Source: Methanothrix sp. (lineage in GTDB: Archaea > Halobacteriota > Methanosarcinia > Methanotrichales > Methanotrichaceae). Taken from it: DNA of 45,905 nucleotides. This document shows positions 1 through 7,825 of the stretch, in pieces. The stretch covers positions 1 through 45,905 of the forward strand of contig JAPKXZ010000003.1 in NCBI GenBank assembly GCA_026394555.1, given 5' to 3'. The notes beneath the pieces were generated by a model, which was not told where the DNA came from, searched no databases, and saw only the letters and a list, made by a program, of their open reading frames with translations. The position numbers were made by a program, and so were the translations under genes. The first letter of the stretch is position 1, and every line of letters starts with the position of its first letter.

Positions 1-877
1 AGGAGAGAGCAGCCGTGTTCTCGTAGTTAACTCCCAGCTTGTAAGCCATGAAGAAGCTGACAAAGAACATGAGCAGGAAGTAAATGACCAGAGGCACGGC
101 CACCCGCACCACATCCAGGGGAAGCTGGATGATGTAGTCCCTCTTCAGAGAGAACATCACCACAATGGTAAAGAGCAGGGCAATGAGCGTCAGGGGCGAT
201 ATTTTAGGTATGAAATCACTCTCGTACCAGACTCTTCCTCTGGCCTTGATCAGGCTGAATCTGGTGATTATGCCGGCCAGGAAAGGTATGCCCAGATAAA
301 TGAAAACGCTCTGTGCAATCTGGGCAATTGTTACATTGACCAGCATTCCCTCAGCTATGCCTAGAGCAGCCGACAGCACCGTGATAAAAACATAGGCGTA
401 AACGGAATAAAACAGCACCTGAAATACTGAGTTTAACCCCACCAGGGCGGCGCAGTACTCGGTGCAGCCGCGAGCCAGCTCATTCCAGACGATGACCATG
501 GCGATGCAGCGAGCCAGACCAATGAGAATTATGCCGTACATGAGATGAGGATAATCTCTGAGGAAGATTACTGCCAATTCAAACATCAGGATAGGACCAA
601 TGATCCAGTTTTGTATCAGGGAAAGACTGAGAACCTTTCGGTCTTCGAAAACCCTTCCCAGTTCTTCATACTTTGCCTTGGCCAGGGGCGGGTACATCAT
701 GAGAATCAGGCCGATGGCGATAGGTATTGATGTTGTGCCGATTTGCAGTCTTAAGATGAACCTGGTAATTCCGAGAGCATAGTAGCCCACGTCCACGCCG
801 AGGAACATGGCTACAAAGATCCAGATAGTGAGGTAGCGGGATAAGAAATCCAGGCCCTTACTGACACCATTTGACAT
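1..877 (-). CDS. acr3: ACR3-family arsenite efflux permease, C-terminus cut by window edge
   Basis: Membrane carrier that exports arsenite. I translated 292 codons from the minus strand; the gene runs off the left edge. The protein is a string of hydrophobic helices. It has the ACR3 signature around residues 119-150, [18 protein letters not shown] followed by an NS.FQ motif; Cys124 matches the Cys the family needs for As(III) transport. The ATG at 877 is preceded by a strong GGAGG site. It lies downstream of an arsR and a secreted rhodanese gene on the same strand, but a 285-base structured gap separates them, so cotranscription is uncertain. Identification is by motif reading, not a search. 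Confidence 0.93.
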   Translation of the reverse strand, partial: MSNGVSKGLDFLSRYLTIWIFVAMFLGVDVGYYALGITRFILRLQIGTTSIPIAIGLILMMYPPLAKAKYEELGRVFEDRKVLSLSLIQNWIIGPILMFELAVIFLRDYPHLMYGIILIGLARCIAMVIVWNELARGCTEYCAALVGLNSVFQVLFYSVYAYVFITVLSAALGIAEGMLVNVTIAQIAQSVFIYLGIPFLAGIITRFSLIKARGRVWYESDFIPKISPLTLIALLFTIVVMFSLKRDYIIQLPLDVVRVAVPLVIYFLLMFFVSFFMAYKLGVNYENTAALS

Positions 878-904
878 TTAACTCCTCCCTCCATTGATAA
901 AAAA

Positions 905-1142
905 TCAAACTGCGCGCGGCCATCCCACCCTAAAGGGATGGGGTATGCTTCGGGTCGCGCGCCCAGGTTGACCGGATTTCAGGAACATCCGAACCTTCGG
1001 TTTCCTGGATATGCTTATCAGAATAATTGCATATTTGCGTTCGGCTGCATGATAGCCTTGTTAATCAATATCAAGAAAACATGAAATCCGGGCGAGGGTT
1101 CACTTCATCCCCAACCTAAAGGATGGGTAATTCGTGACCCTC
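905..1142. repeat. Cluster of nested hairpins, possible IS200/IS605-end or MITE remnant
   Basis: Three dyads fill the gap between the rhodanese gene and acr3. First, arms at 912-921 and 953-962 (GCGCGCGGCC against GGTCGCGCGC) enclose CATCCC/GGGATG (921-926, 935-940). Second, CAGGAA/TTCCTG (980-985, 1002-1007) encloses CCGAA/TTCGG. Third, GGGTTCAC/GTGACCC (about 1097-1140) encloses CATCC/GGATG (1106-1110, 1121-1125). The first and third share the theme CATCCC, CCTAAAGG, ATGGG. Such end hairpins are typical of IS200/IS605 elements, but no transposase or TnpB frame is present. A bidirectional terminator is an alternative. Confidence 0.5.
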
Positions 1143-1162
1143 CGCACTCCCGTTGTATTAAA

Positions 1163-2173
1163 TTATGTCGTGCCCAGCTTTGTGTACTTCGAGGCGACAG
1201 CATCCCCCCCGGCTGGAGTGGTACCAGCCGGCACGTCCGTAGCCTTGTGCGCCTTCCAGTCCTCCCAGGTATAAATGCTCGCCTCATATCCCATGAGCTG
1301 CAAGGCATACCAGACCAGAGCAGACCGGCTGTAATCATCGGAATAGACCACAATCGGCTTTTCTTTGTCCAGCCTGCTGAACACCATGCCCAAATCCGTA
1401 CCGGTTTTGATCTTGTCCCCTTTAATCACATTAGCTGGATCCAGTGCGATAGAACCAGGTATGCGGCCTTTGCCAAACTCGACGAACGGCCGGACGTCTA
1501 TGACCTGAGCCTGGCCAGACTTCACGTATTGGTATTCAGCTATTACCTGTGGCTTGACCATCGGCCCATATTCCGTGCCCGGCAATATATTCTCTGAAGT
1601 CTCTTCAGGCAGGCCGGCAGCTTTCCAGTCGCCCAGACTTCCATCCAGGAGCCTCACATCCTTTTGTCCCAGGTAGCGCAGCACCAAGAAGGCAAATTCA
1701 GCCTCGCCAGAGCTCTCTTTGCCGGCGTATAGAACTATGGAATCGTCTCTGGAGACACCGGCATCTCCCAGGACCTTGGCAAGTTCTTCATCGGTCTTAA
1801 GGTTGCCTTCGCCGTTAAGGAAGGCTTTGCTGGGAATGTGAATGGCATTATTAATGTGAGATGTAGAATAGCTATCTGTGTTGGACACGTCCATTACCAC
1901 ATCTGAGCTGGAAACGCTCTTCATAGCCTTGAGGATCGCACCATTCGGAAAAGATGCCCCTCTATCGAACGATTTTTGCGTGCCGGCAGTGCCGCTCCCA
2001 GAATTTCCCGCAGCGCTATCTCCGGCGCTGCCTGGCAAGACTGTGCCAATCTCAGAGTTCAGGAAACCGCTCGGATCCCAGGTGCCACCACTGCAACTGC
2101 AGCCTGCGTCCACCACGGGAGCAAAAGCTATCAAGGAAAGTATCAGAATTCCAATTGCATTGAATTTTGTCAT
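1163..2173 (-). CDS. Secreted tandem-rhodanese protein without active-site cysteines
   Basis: 336 aa with an N-terminal signal peptide (hydrophobic stretch about residues 7-22) followed at once by a Cys pair (GCSCSGG). Two rhodanese-fold domains follow, with landmarks LLDGSLGDWKAAG closing the first and QVIDVRPFVEFGKGRIPG opening the second. Rhodaneses normally carry a catalytic Cys after the VVYC strand. Here the loops read LYAGKESSGEAEF and VYSDDYSRSALVW, with no Cys in either, so sulfur transfer by the usual route is unlikely. It starts 15 bases after the arsR at 2189-2581 and is probably cotranscribed with it. Its relatives at 15869 and 17246 keep a CxxC in domain 1. Role unknown: scaffold, binding protein or degenerate enzyme. 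Confidence 0.85.
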   Translation of the reverse strand: MTKFNAIGILILSLIAFAPVVDAGCSCSGGTWDPSGFLNSEIGTVLPGSAGDSAAGNSGSGTAGTQKSFDRGASFPNGAILKAMKSVSSSDVVMDVSNTDSYSTSHINNAIHIPSKAFLNGEGNLKTDEELAKVLGDAGVSRDDSIVLYAGKESSGEAEFAFLVLRYLGQKDVRLLDGSLGDWKAAGLPEETSENILPGTEYGPMVKPQVIAEYQYVKSGQAQVIDVRPFVEFGKGRIPGSIALDPANVIKGDKIKTGTDLGMVFSRLDKEKPIVVYSDDYSRSALVWYALQLMGYEASIYTWEDWKAHKATDVPAGTTPAGGDAVASKYTKLGTT

Positions 2174-2188
2174 TGATTGTTGCCTCTC

Positions 2189-2581
2189 TCAGACTTTAGC
2201 TTCATTCATAAGCTTCACTAAATTGAGCATATCTATTACAGCGCCTTCGGACAGCCGGTATCTGGACCATCTTCCGTCCTTGCGTTCTTTGATGAGCCCC
2301 GCATCCTTGAGGATAGAGAGATGGTGAGAAGTGCTGGATTGCGGTCGGTCCACGCCGACCATGATCTCGCAGACGCATAGCTCGCCTTCCCGCAGAAGCG
2401 ACAGGATCTTGAGGCGGCAGGGATCGGCCAATGCCTTGAATATTTCAGCCTCAACTTCGATCTCCCTCTCGTCCAGCTTGCTTGTAATGGAGCGCAGCTT
2501 ATTGACTTTGCACTCGGCCTTATCGGCATCTCCAATCAGCCGCGTCATCCTGCTGACAGCCTCTTTTGGAATACATGCCAT
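2189..2581 (-). CDS. arsR: ArsR-family winged-helix repressor
   Basis: 130 aa from the ATG at 2581, chosen because GTGGGGATC lies upstream; a TTG 30 bases further out is possible. Core HTH: EIFKALADPCRLKILSLL, then ELCVCEIM (the metal/metalloid CVC site) and the recognition helix region PQSSTSHHLSILKDAGL. It closely resembles the repressor at 12922, sharing the N-terminal extension RLIGDADKA and the PQSSTSHHLSIL run. It sits 15 bases before the rhodanese gene and upstream of acr3, so it probably controls that group and itself. The effector could be As(III), Sb(III) or another thiophile; sequence alone does not decide. Confidence 0.9.
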   Translation of the reverse strand: MACIPKEAVSRMTRLIGDADKAECKVNKLRSITSKLDEREIEVEAEIFKALADPCRLKILSLLREGELCVCEIMVGVDRPQSSTSHHLSILKDAGLIKERKDGRWSRYRLSEGAVIDMLNLVKLMNEAKV

Positions 2582-2611
2582 GTAATGATCCCCACTTAGC
2601 AGCAACCGCAA

Positions 2612-3027
2612 CTCTTTTGAGCCAGGAGGCTATGCGCTTCTTTCTTCAAACAAACTTCGCATATCCTTATTCTCCCTCTCTCTTTATGACGGACTATGAA
2701 GAGGGATTCTACCTCACTATTGCAAATTTCGCATTGAACTGGGCTCATTTTGCTCATTCACCTTTAACTTCTAAATTCGACCCAACTGCAGGGTTGTCTG
2801 GACATCCATATCCAGTTATTTCAATATATAAGATTTTCCCGTCATACAGTTAAATCCAAGTACGACATCTGTCTTTAATTAAATATAATAAATTTGATAT
2901 ATAAATTTACAAAACAAGCGAATCGAAATTAACAATTGATAACACATACGCTCTTTGAAATATAGTTGATTTGAAGAGATTTAAGCCAATATTTTTTTTA
3001 TGTATGGCTCTATTGATCATAAAGTCG
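2612..3027. other. AT-rich divergent intergenic region without a convincing gene
   Basis: About 400 bases between the leftward arsR and the rightward thioredoxin/CcdA operon. It holds AT-rich TATA-like stretches near 2826 and 2900 but no supported reading frame. A 61-codon minus-strand frame (2907-3092) has low-complexity composition and no Shine-Dalgarno site. Promoters for both directions are expected here. Confidence 0.5.
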
Positions 3028-3042
3028 AAAGGCTTATATCCA
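3028..3042 (+). promoter_or_regulatory. BRE/TATA promoter of the thioredoxin-CcdA operon
   Basis: A purine-rich BRE-like CGAAAG directly precedes CTTATATCC, the archaeal arrangement. Predicted transcription start is about 25 bases downstream, near 3060-3065, leaving a leader of about 50 bases before the ATG at 3114. Confidence 0.5.
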
Positions 3043-3113
3043 ATAATGTCGATGCTATCGGCATTGGGAACGAGTGTGGAAAAGAACATCAAGCAACGTG
3101 GAGAGTGTATTCA

Positions 3114-3647
3114 ATGGACAAAATTAAGAAAATATCATCTTTGATTGCGATCATCCTTTTGGCATCCGGCATTAACGCCATGGGAGCTGAATCTTCTGTA
3201 GGATCTGGAAATGATGACTGGTGGACGGCTTATCCTGACCAGTCCTCAGGCGCCGGCGGCGATGTCAATCATCCATCCTGGGTTTTGGACGCCCTTAAAT
3301 CTAAGCCTGTGCTGATTTATGTGCACAAGTCGTGCAGTTATTGTACGCCTCAGACCGAGGCCGTGAAGAATATAACCGATGAATTCAATGGCCAGATCAC
3401 ATATTTCGAGATAGGCGCCGATGGTAGTGATGCCAGGTCCGAGGAAGCACTGCAGATCTATGATCCCAACGGCGGCACTATGTATGTGCCTTTGACCGTC
3501 TTGGTAACTTTGGCCCCCAACTCAGAAGGAAAAGTTGTGCCGGTCTGGCATAGCACAGATGTGGTCACGGGCGACGACTGGGTCAAAAAATATGTGGAGG
3601 ATGCGCTAAGCCACTATGATGAAAACTCCGCAAACTGGAACCCGTAA
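3114..3647 (+). CDS. Secreted thioredoxin-like protein (CxxC)
   Basis: 177 aa. The ATG at 3114 is preceded by GGAGAG; the reading frame is open further upstream but without a better start. Signal peptide residues 1-24. A thioredoxin-like fold begins near residue 65 (VLIYVHKSCSYCTPQTEAV) with the redox pair Cys74/Cys77, and the cis-Pro loop is plausibly TMYVPLTVLV. It probably works outside the membrane. The next gene, 29 bases on, is a membrane protein carrying its own peroxiredoxin/TlpA-like domain plus a CcdA domain, so the pair looks like an exported dithiol relay. The physiological partner is unknown. Confidence 0.85.
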   Translation: MDKIKKISSLIAIILLASGINAMGAESSVGSGNDDWWTAYPDQSSGAGGDVNHPSWVLDALKSKPVLIYVHKSCSYCTPQTEAVKNITDEFNGQITYFEIGADGSDARSEEALQIYDPNGGTMYVPLTVLVTLAPNSEGKVVPVWHSTDVVTGDDWVKKYVEDALSHYDENSANWNP

Positions 3648-3676
3648 AGGCAGACCTCAGATAAGGGATTGTTGCC

Positions 3677-5083
3677 ATGTCAATAAAAAGTAAAAAATCC
3701 CTGATATCGGGGTCAATCACTATTTTTGCCATCTTAATTTCTATCTTCTTCATGTGCTCGTCCTCTGGCCTATCTCAGGAGGCTATGGCTCCCAATTTTC
3801 AGGCAGTGGACCAGAATGGGAAAGATATATCTCTAAGCGACTATCGGGGCGAGGTCGTCCTTCTGCACATCACCAACATTGAAAATCCCCTCTGCCGGGA
3901 GTGCGAGCATGCTCTAAACGCTCAGACCAGCCAGCTTTCCCTGCTCTCGAAGAAAGATCCAGGCATTAATATCATAACCCTCAACGTCCGGAAAAATCCC
4001 TACTCTAAAGACGGGCCCACCCTGGCCAAAGCCTGGTGGAACATCAATGTAACCTGGCCCTGGATTGAGGATTTTGAGCCCTATCCTCTCACGGGCAAGT
4101 ACATCGACTACTCCACTCTGGAGGGCGGCTTTGCCAACCCTACCCTGATCTTGATCGATAAAGTTGGAAAGGTAGCCGGCCTCTACCACGTCTATCAGCT
4201 GGGCAAGGGAGAGATAGACGGCATCCAGAGCGCTGAGAATCTATCCCGCGATCTGTCAGGCCTGGAGCGTGGTGAGGCCTCCGGATTCAAGGGGGTGGCG
4301 TCCACCAAAGGCGTAAACTACCTGGGCATGTTTGGCTTAGGAATTGTAACCTCCCTTTCTCCCTGCTCGGTAGCCCTGCTGCTGGCCATGTTCTCCTACG
4401 TCATGACGGCCCGCCGGAAGGAGGAGTACCTTAAGAAGTCAGCCTCGGCATCCAAGGAGGGCTTCATGATCGGAGTGGCCTTCACTTTAGGCATGGCCAT
4501 GGTCTTCTTTGTGGTGGGGCTGTTCCTCTCCGACATCGGCGTCTTCATTCGTCAGGCCCGTTTCTTCGACCTGGCCGCTGGGCTGCTGATGGTAATCCTG
4601 GGCATCAATATCATCAAGCCCATTGGGGAAATAATCGAGCCGGTGCGCCAGCGCCTCTCTTTGCGCAGGAATCATTCCGATGCCATTCCCGGTGACTGTG
4701 CGGAGAAGAAGGGCATCATGGAAAGGCTGGTTCATTTCTCCATGGGCCTCTTCCAGTACTCGGCCTTCATTGGCGCCTTCACTTTGGGCGTATTCTTTGC
4801 CCTGGGCTGGGCTCCCTGTGCCGTATCCCTGGTCTTTCCCGTGCTCATCTGGCTCATCTCCCAGGATGTAACCCCCCTGGCGGGTGGCCTGATGCTCTTC
4901 GTCTTCGGCGTCGGCCACGGCGTCCCTGTGATTCCTATCGCGACATTTTCTAGGGCAGTGGGCGGGCAGATCGGCGAGAAGTACATCTCTGCCGGTAAGT
5001 ACGTCACCAAGGTCTTCGGGGTGGCGGTGATCGTGATCGGGCTGATCTATGCGGTGAGATATTTAGGGTTTAAGCTATGGTAA
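3677..5083 (+). CDS. TlpA/AhpC-like domain fused to CcdA/DsbD-type thiol transporter
   Basis: 468 aa. An N-terminal signal or anchor (residues 10-30) is followed by a thioredoxin-fold domain opening with APNFQAVDQNGKDISLSDYRGE, the AhpC/TlpA start, with CREC at residues 73-76. From about residue 213 there is a six-helix CcdA-like membrane domain with Cys230 (SLSPCSVALL) and Cys381 (GWAPCAVSLVFP). In the DsbD/CcdA family these two intramembrane cysteines pass electrons from cytoplasmic thioredoxin to external partners. The fusion places acceptor and transporter in one chain, similar in concept to DsbD but with a different outer domain. Cotranscribed with the thioredoxin-like gene at 3114. Confidence 0.88.
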   Translation: MSIKSKKSLISGSITIFAILISIFFMCSSSGLSQEAMAPNFQAVDQNGKDISLSDYRGEVVLLHITNIENPLCRECEHALNAQTSQLSLLSKKDPGINIITLNVRKNPYSKDGPTLAKAWWNINVTWPWIEDFEPYPLTGKYIDYSTLEGGFANPTLILIDKVGKVAGLYHVYQLGKGEIDGIQSAENLSRDLSGLERGEASGFKGVASTKGVNYLGMFGLGIVTSLSPCSVALLLAMFSYVMTARRKEEYLKKSASASKEGFMIGVAFTLGMAMVFFVVGLFLSDIGVFIRQARFFDLAAGLLMVILGINIIKPIGEIIEPVRQRLSLRRNHSDAIPGDCAEKKGIMERLVHFSMGLFQYSAFIGAFTLGVFFALGWAPCAVSLVFPVLIWLISQDVTPLAGGLMLFVFGVGHGVPVIPIATFSRAVGGQIGEKYISAGKYVTKVFGVAVIVIGLIYAVRYLGFKLW

Positions 5084-5103
5084 TAGCGAAACAAGGTGAA
5101 AGA

Positions 5104-5487
5104 ATGGCAAAGACATATGCCATTAGTCACCATTTTTTAGAACCAAAATACCCTGCAGATAGCTGCCAGGTATTCGAAAAAAATTGTGGGGGAATACTTA
5201 TTGTAATTGGAATAACAATGTTAAAAGTTATGCATGAACGTGATGCGGAAGTTTATCGCGTCCTTAAGAATATGAAGTGCGTGAAAGAGGTATATCGCAT
5301 ATTGGGCGAGTTCCCTCTTTTTGTGATAATGCAAGCAAGGGACCCGTTTAATTTGGGTCTTCACATCGATGCGATTCGGGAGATATCCAATGTGACCGGG
5401 ATTTGGCATATTCTTGTTTCGAATGACGATAATCTATCAGAAGCTAAAATGGGATTATCAGAAATATGTGGATCTGCCTTAGGCTAG
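5104..5487 (+). CDS. Stand-alone Lrp/AsnC ligand-binding (RAM) domain protein
   Basis: 127 aa from the ATG at 5104, which has AAGGTGAAAG upstream; an earlier ATG at 5077 would overlap the previous stop. The C-terminal 80 residues match the RAM/AsnC effector domain (AEVYRVLKNMKCVKEVYRILGEFPLFVIM, later VTGIWHILVSN), but there is no HTH. The N-terminal 40 residues are unfamiliar. A clear paralogue lies inverted at 7450-7749, with similarity continuing to the stop codon. Stand-alone RAM proteins are thought to bind amino acids or modulate full Lrp proteins; the role here is not known. Confidence 0.8.
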   Translation: MAKTYAISHHFLEPKYPADSCQVFEKNCGGILIVIGITMLKVMHERDAEVYRVLKNMKCVKEVYRILGEFPLFVIMQARDPFNLGLHIDAIREISNVTGIWHILVSNDDNLSEAKMGLSEICGSALG

Positions 5488-5494
5488 ATTCGCT

Positions 5495-5791
5495 TCAACT
5501 TTGTATTTTTTGGGGGTTTTCCTTAGCCATTTCTCTCAATCTCACCAGAGTCTCCTTGGCCTGTTGGATGCTGTCGCACTGCGAGAGATCCTTAGGGTTG
5601 CAGGCAGCCAGAAGACTCATAGCCCGATCCGCCAGCCTACTGTATCCAGCATCTTCCAGCCTCTGTAGCAGCAGGGCTGCGCGGTGGTTGAAATCCCGGC
5701 ACTCCGAAGACCGGCTGATCGTCTCATGCATGATGCAGAGCGCTTCTATCTCCTGCAAAATCTCGGTTCGTTCCATCTCGTCTTGGATCAT
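5495..5791 (-). CDS. Small hypothetical helical protein
   Basis: 98 aa from the ATG at 5791 (a TTG start at 5800 is also possible). Rich in Glu, Arg and Leu, predicted largely helical, with Cys residues in EALCIMHE, RSSECRDF and LAACNPKD. Not recognised. It is convergent with the RAM-domain gene (7 bases between stops) and divergent from arsC. Codon use looks genuine, but there is no strong ribosome binding site. Confidence 0.6.
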   Translation of the reverse strand: MIQDEMERTEILQEIEALCIMHETISRSSECRDFNHRAALLLQRLEDAGYSRLADRAMSLLAACNPKDLSQCDSIQQAKETLVRLREMAKENPQKIQS

Positions 5792-5887
5792 CTTCAACAA
5801 AAAAGCTTGCAGAGGATTTCAATGTAACCTTGCTCCAATATCATCGATCAAAATGCTGATCTATTATGATGAGCATTGAGACATAAG

Positions 5888-6352
5888 ATGACATCAACTG
5901 CGATGGATCAGGACAAGAAAAAGGTGCTATTTCTCTGCACCCACAACTCCGCTCGCTCCCAGATGGCGGAGGGCCTCTTGCGGGCCATGCACGGTGATCG
6001 ATATGAGGCTTACAGCGCCGGCGTTGTCGCCACCTCGCTCGATCCTCGTGCTGTGCGGGCCATGCTGGAAATCGACATTGATATCTCCGCGCAGCGCTCC
6101 AAATCGTCCCAAGAATTTCAGGATACAATATTCGACCTGGCGGTCACAGTTTGCGACCGGGCCAAACAAGCCTGTCCTATCTGTAGCACGCAGCTCGAAC
6201 TTCCCAGCAAGAATCCCAGAGCAAGAGAGGTCATCCACAGAAGCTTTGAGGACCCTGCCGCTGCTGCTGGATCAGAAGAAGAGCAGCTTGAGGTCTTCCG
6301 GCAGATCAGAGACGAGATAAAGGAATGGATCTCTCAAACCTTCGGGAGATAA
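5888..6352 (+). CDS. arsC: Arsenate reductase, low-molecular-weight phosphatase fold
   Basis: 154 aa. The phosphatase loop FLCTHNSARSQMAEG carries the catalytic Cys17 in the CX5R pattern. Downstream are AYSAGV, VTVCDRAKQACPIC (Cys89, 96, 99) and EDPAAAAGSEEEQLEVFRQIRDEI, the usual tail of thioredoxin-coupled ArsC rather than a protein tyrosine phosphatase. It reduces As(V) to As(III) using resolving cysteines and a thioredoxin, several of which are encoded nearby. The start is uncertain: TTG at 5876, ATG at 5888 or ATG at 5903; none has a strong Shine-Dalgarno site. The arsR 120 bases downstream supports the arsenic role. Confidence 0.93.
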   Translation: MTSTAMDQDKKKVLFLCTHNSARSQMAEGLLRAMHGDRYEAYSAGVVATSLDPRAVRAMLEIDIDISAQRSKSSQEFQDTIFDLAVTVCDRAKQACPICSTQLELPSKNPRAREVIHRSFEDPAAAAGSEEEQLEVFRQIRDEIKEWISQTFGR

Positions 6353-6440
6353 TCCCAGGGACCGGGTCCGGCTCCCTGGTCATCTGCTGGTATTTCGCAT
6401 CTGGAATGCAGCAGAGAAGGCTTTTTCAAACGCCAAAAAC

Positions 6441-6464
6441 TTCATATATGCACATATTAGCATG
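6441..6464 (+). promoter_or_regulatory. Promoter and candidate ArsR operator of arsR
   Basis: TTCATATATGCACATATT contains the dyad ATATG-CA-CATAT and a TATA-like core about 25-30 bases before the arsR ATG at 6472, implying a nearly leaderless message and autoregulation. A 16-base block of it (14 of 16 identical) recurs, inverted, at 11911-11926 ahead of the arsE-F-G-D-A-like operon. Confidence 0.55.
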
Positions 6465-6471
6465 TTGTTGG

Positions 6472-6813
6472 ATGAACCAAACGGAACAATATGTTGAGCT
6501 ATTTAAGGCACTTTCCGACGAAACGCGGCTGCGGCTAGTAGTCTTACTTTACAAGAGGGAGTATTGCGTCTGTCAAATCGAGGCCGCCCTGGGCATCTCG
6601 CAGACAAAGGCTTCCCGGCACCTCGCTATCTTACGTCGTGCAGGACTATTAAAGTCAAGGCGGGAAGGTTTGTGGATATATTATACCCTTGCAGAGCCTG
6701 GGAGTAAAGTAGAAGCGAATCTATTCGAAATTCTTAGAGAGTCATTATTCGCGGAGCTGTCTAATATGGTGGATCAGGCAAAAAATAGAACCTGCAACGA
6801 GTCTGCTCAATGA
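6472..6813 (+). CDS. arsR: ArsR-family repressor
   Basis: 113 aa. The frame is open to 6325, but homology to ArsR begins at MNQTEQYVELFKALSDETRLR, and a TATA element lies only 30 bases upstream, so the ATG at 6472 is chosen. HTH region: EYCVCQIEAALGISQTKASRHLAILRR. The CVC motif is the classic As(III) site of ArsR. It follows arsC by 119 bases on the same strand. The element shared with 11911 suggests it also controls the leftward arsenic operon. Confidence 0.9.
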   Translation: MNQTEQYVELFKALSDETRLRLVVLLYKREYCVCQIEAALGISQTKASRHLAILRRAGLLKSRREGLWIYYTLAEPGSKVEANLFEILRESLFAELSNMVDQAKNRTCNESAQ

Positions 6814-7063
6814 GTCCATAGAATCCTTTGACAGAGTCATAGAGATCAATCCTAAAAATGCAATAGTCTGGAGCAACAAGGGCGGTGTTCTCTCTGATCT
6901 GGGCAGGTACAACGAATCTATCAAGGCTTATGAAATGGCGCTCTAACTTGATCCTCAATTGGCTGGAGCCTGGAACGATAAAGGCAAGACGCTTAAGGCG
7001 CTTCATCGCGATGCAGATGCGAAGGAAGCTTTTTCACGAGCCAAGCAGCTTGGTTACCAGTGA
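6791..7063 (+). pseudogene. Fragment of a TPR protein with an in-frame stop
   Basis: Reading the frame through 6809 gives NESIESFDRVIEINPKNAIVW, then SNKGGVLSDLGRYNESIKAYEMAL, a TAA at 6944-6946, and then LDPQLAGAWNDKGKTLKALH. The TPR register continues across the stop, so a sense codon has become TAA, probably by a one-base change. No start codon or upstream TPR units remain because the arsR gene occupies that space. This is a relic of a larger TPR gene whose 5' part has gone. Confidence 0.75.
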
Positions 7064-7101
7064 TTATGCAGATGATTCAAAAAATGAGGGATAACAGGAC
7101 C

Positions 7102-7443
7102 ATGAGGAAAATCTTTCGCTATTGCTCTTCGCTCGGTTCATACTGCCCCTACACCATATTTGCCAAAAAGGCTATTCGATTTGCCAGGGGCGATTATGCC
7201 AAAGAAGATATCACCGACCGAGAACGGTATTTACTGGGCCATGTAAAATCTGGACTGGGCATCGCGCTCATAGGTGTATTTTGCCCGATATTCTGGCTTT
7301 CTCTCTTTTCCGGAGCCAAGGCAGAGACGCTGTATTTCAATGCAGCACATTCCGGCATAGTAATTTTGATCGGCTGTATATATTCCATAAAATATTATTG
7401 GGATCTAGTAAAAGAGCGAAATAGAATAAATATGATGGGCTGA
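7102..7443 (+). CDS. Small two-helix membrane protein, unknown
   Basis: 113 aa from the ATG at 7102, chosen for the GAGGGAT upstream; earlier in-frame starts at 7060-7072 lack a site. Two hydrophobic segments near residues 55-75 (GLGIALIGVFCPIFWLSLF) and 82-100 (GIVILIGCIYSIKYYW) bracket a short loop. The N-terminal third is basic and contains YCSSLGSYCPYTIFAK. I do not recognise the family. It lies between the TPR relic and the inverted RAM-domain gene. Confidence 0.6.
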   Translation: MRKIFRYCSSLGSYCPYTIFAKKAIRFARGDYAKEDITDRERYLLGHVKSGLGIALIGVFCPIFWLSLFSGAKAETLYFNAAHSGIVILIGCIYSIKYYWDLVKERNRINMMG

Positions 7444-7449
7444 TTAGCT

Positions 7450-7749
7450 CTAGCCCAATGCAGATCCATTCATTTCTGAAAATCCCGTTCTAGATCTTGA
7501 TGGATTATTGTCGTTAGAAACTAGAATATGCCAAATCCCGGTCACATTAGGGATCTCCTTAATCGTATCAATGAGACGATTCAAAGTAAACTGGTCCTCC
7601 ACTTGTATTATCACAAAAAGAGGAAACTCACCCAATACGTGGTACACCTCTTTCACATATTTCATATCCTTAAGGAAACGATAGACTTCGGTATCATGTC
7701 CACGCATGATTTTTAACATTGTAATTCCAATCACTACATGTACCCCCAC
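7450..7749 (-). CDS. Stand-alone RAM-domain protein, shorter paralogue of 5104-5487
   Basis: 99 aa with a GTG start. It aligns end to end with the C-terminal part of the protein at 5104 (GITMLKIM, DMKYVKEVYHVLGEFPLFVII, NVTGIWHILVSND, ending NGSALG). DNA similarity goes slightly upstream of the start (ATTGTGGGGG), but two bases are missing relative to the other copy, so the upstream frame is lost and the N-terminal segment of the paralogue is absent. It is either a trimmed functional copy or a decaying one. Confidence 0.7.
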   Translation of the reverse strand: MGVHVVIGITMLKIMRGHDTEVYRFLKDMKYVKEVYHVLGEFPLFVIIQVEDQFTLNRLIDTIKEIPNVTGIWHILVSNDNNPSRSRTGFSEMNGSALG

Positions 7750-7825
7750 AATCTTTCTTTAAAAATTATAAAATTAAAATCCGATTTCAAAAACTGCGAA
7801 TCGCAGAAGCTCTTCGATTTTCCTG

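Noticed and set aside
2907-3092. 61-codon minus-strand frame upstream of the thioredoxin gene
   Set aside because: AT-rich composition, no start signal, and it covers the likely promoter at 3028-3042.
4487-4918. 143-codon minus-strand frame inside the CcdA fusion gene
   Set aside because: Hydrophilic mirror of membrane-helix codons; no start signal.
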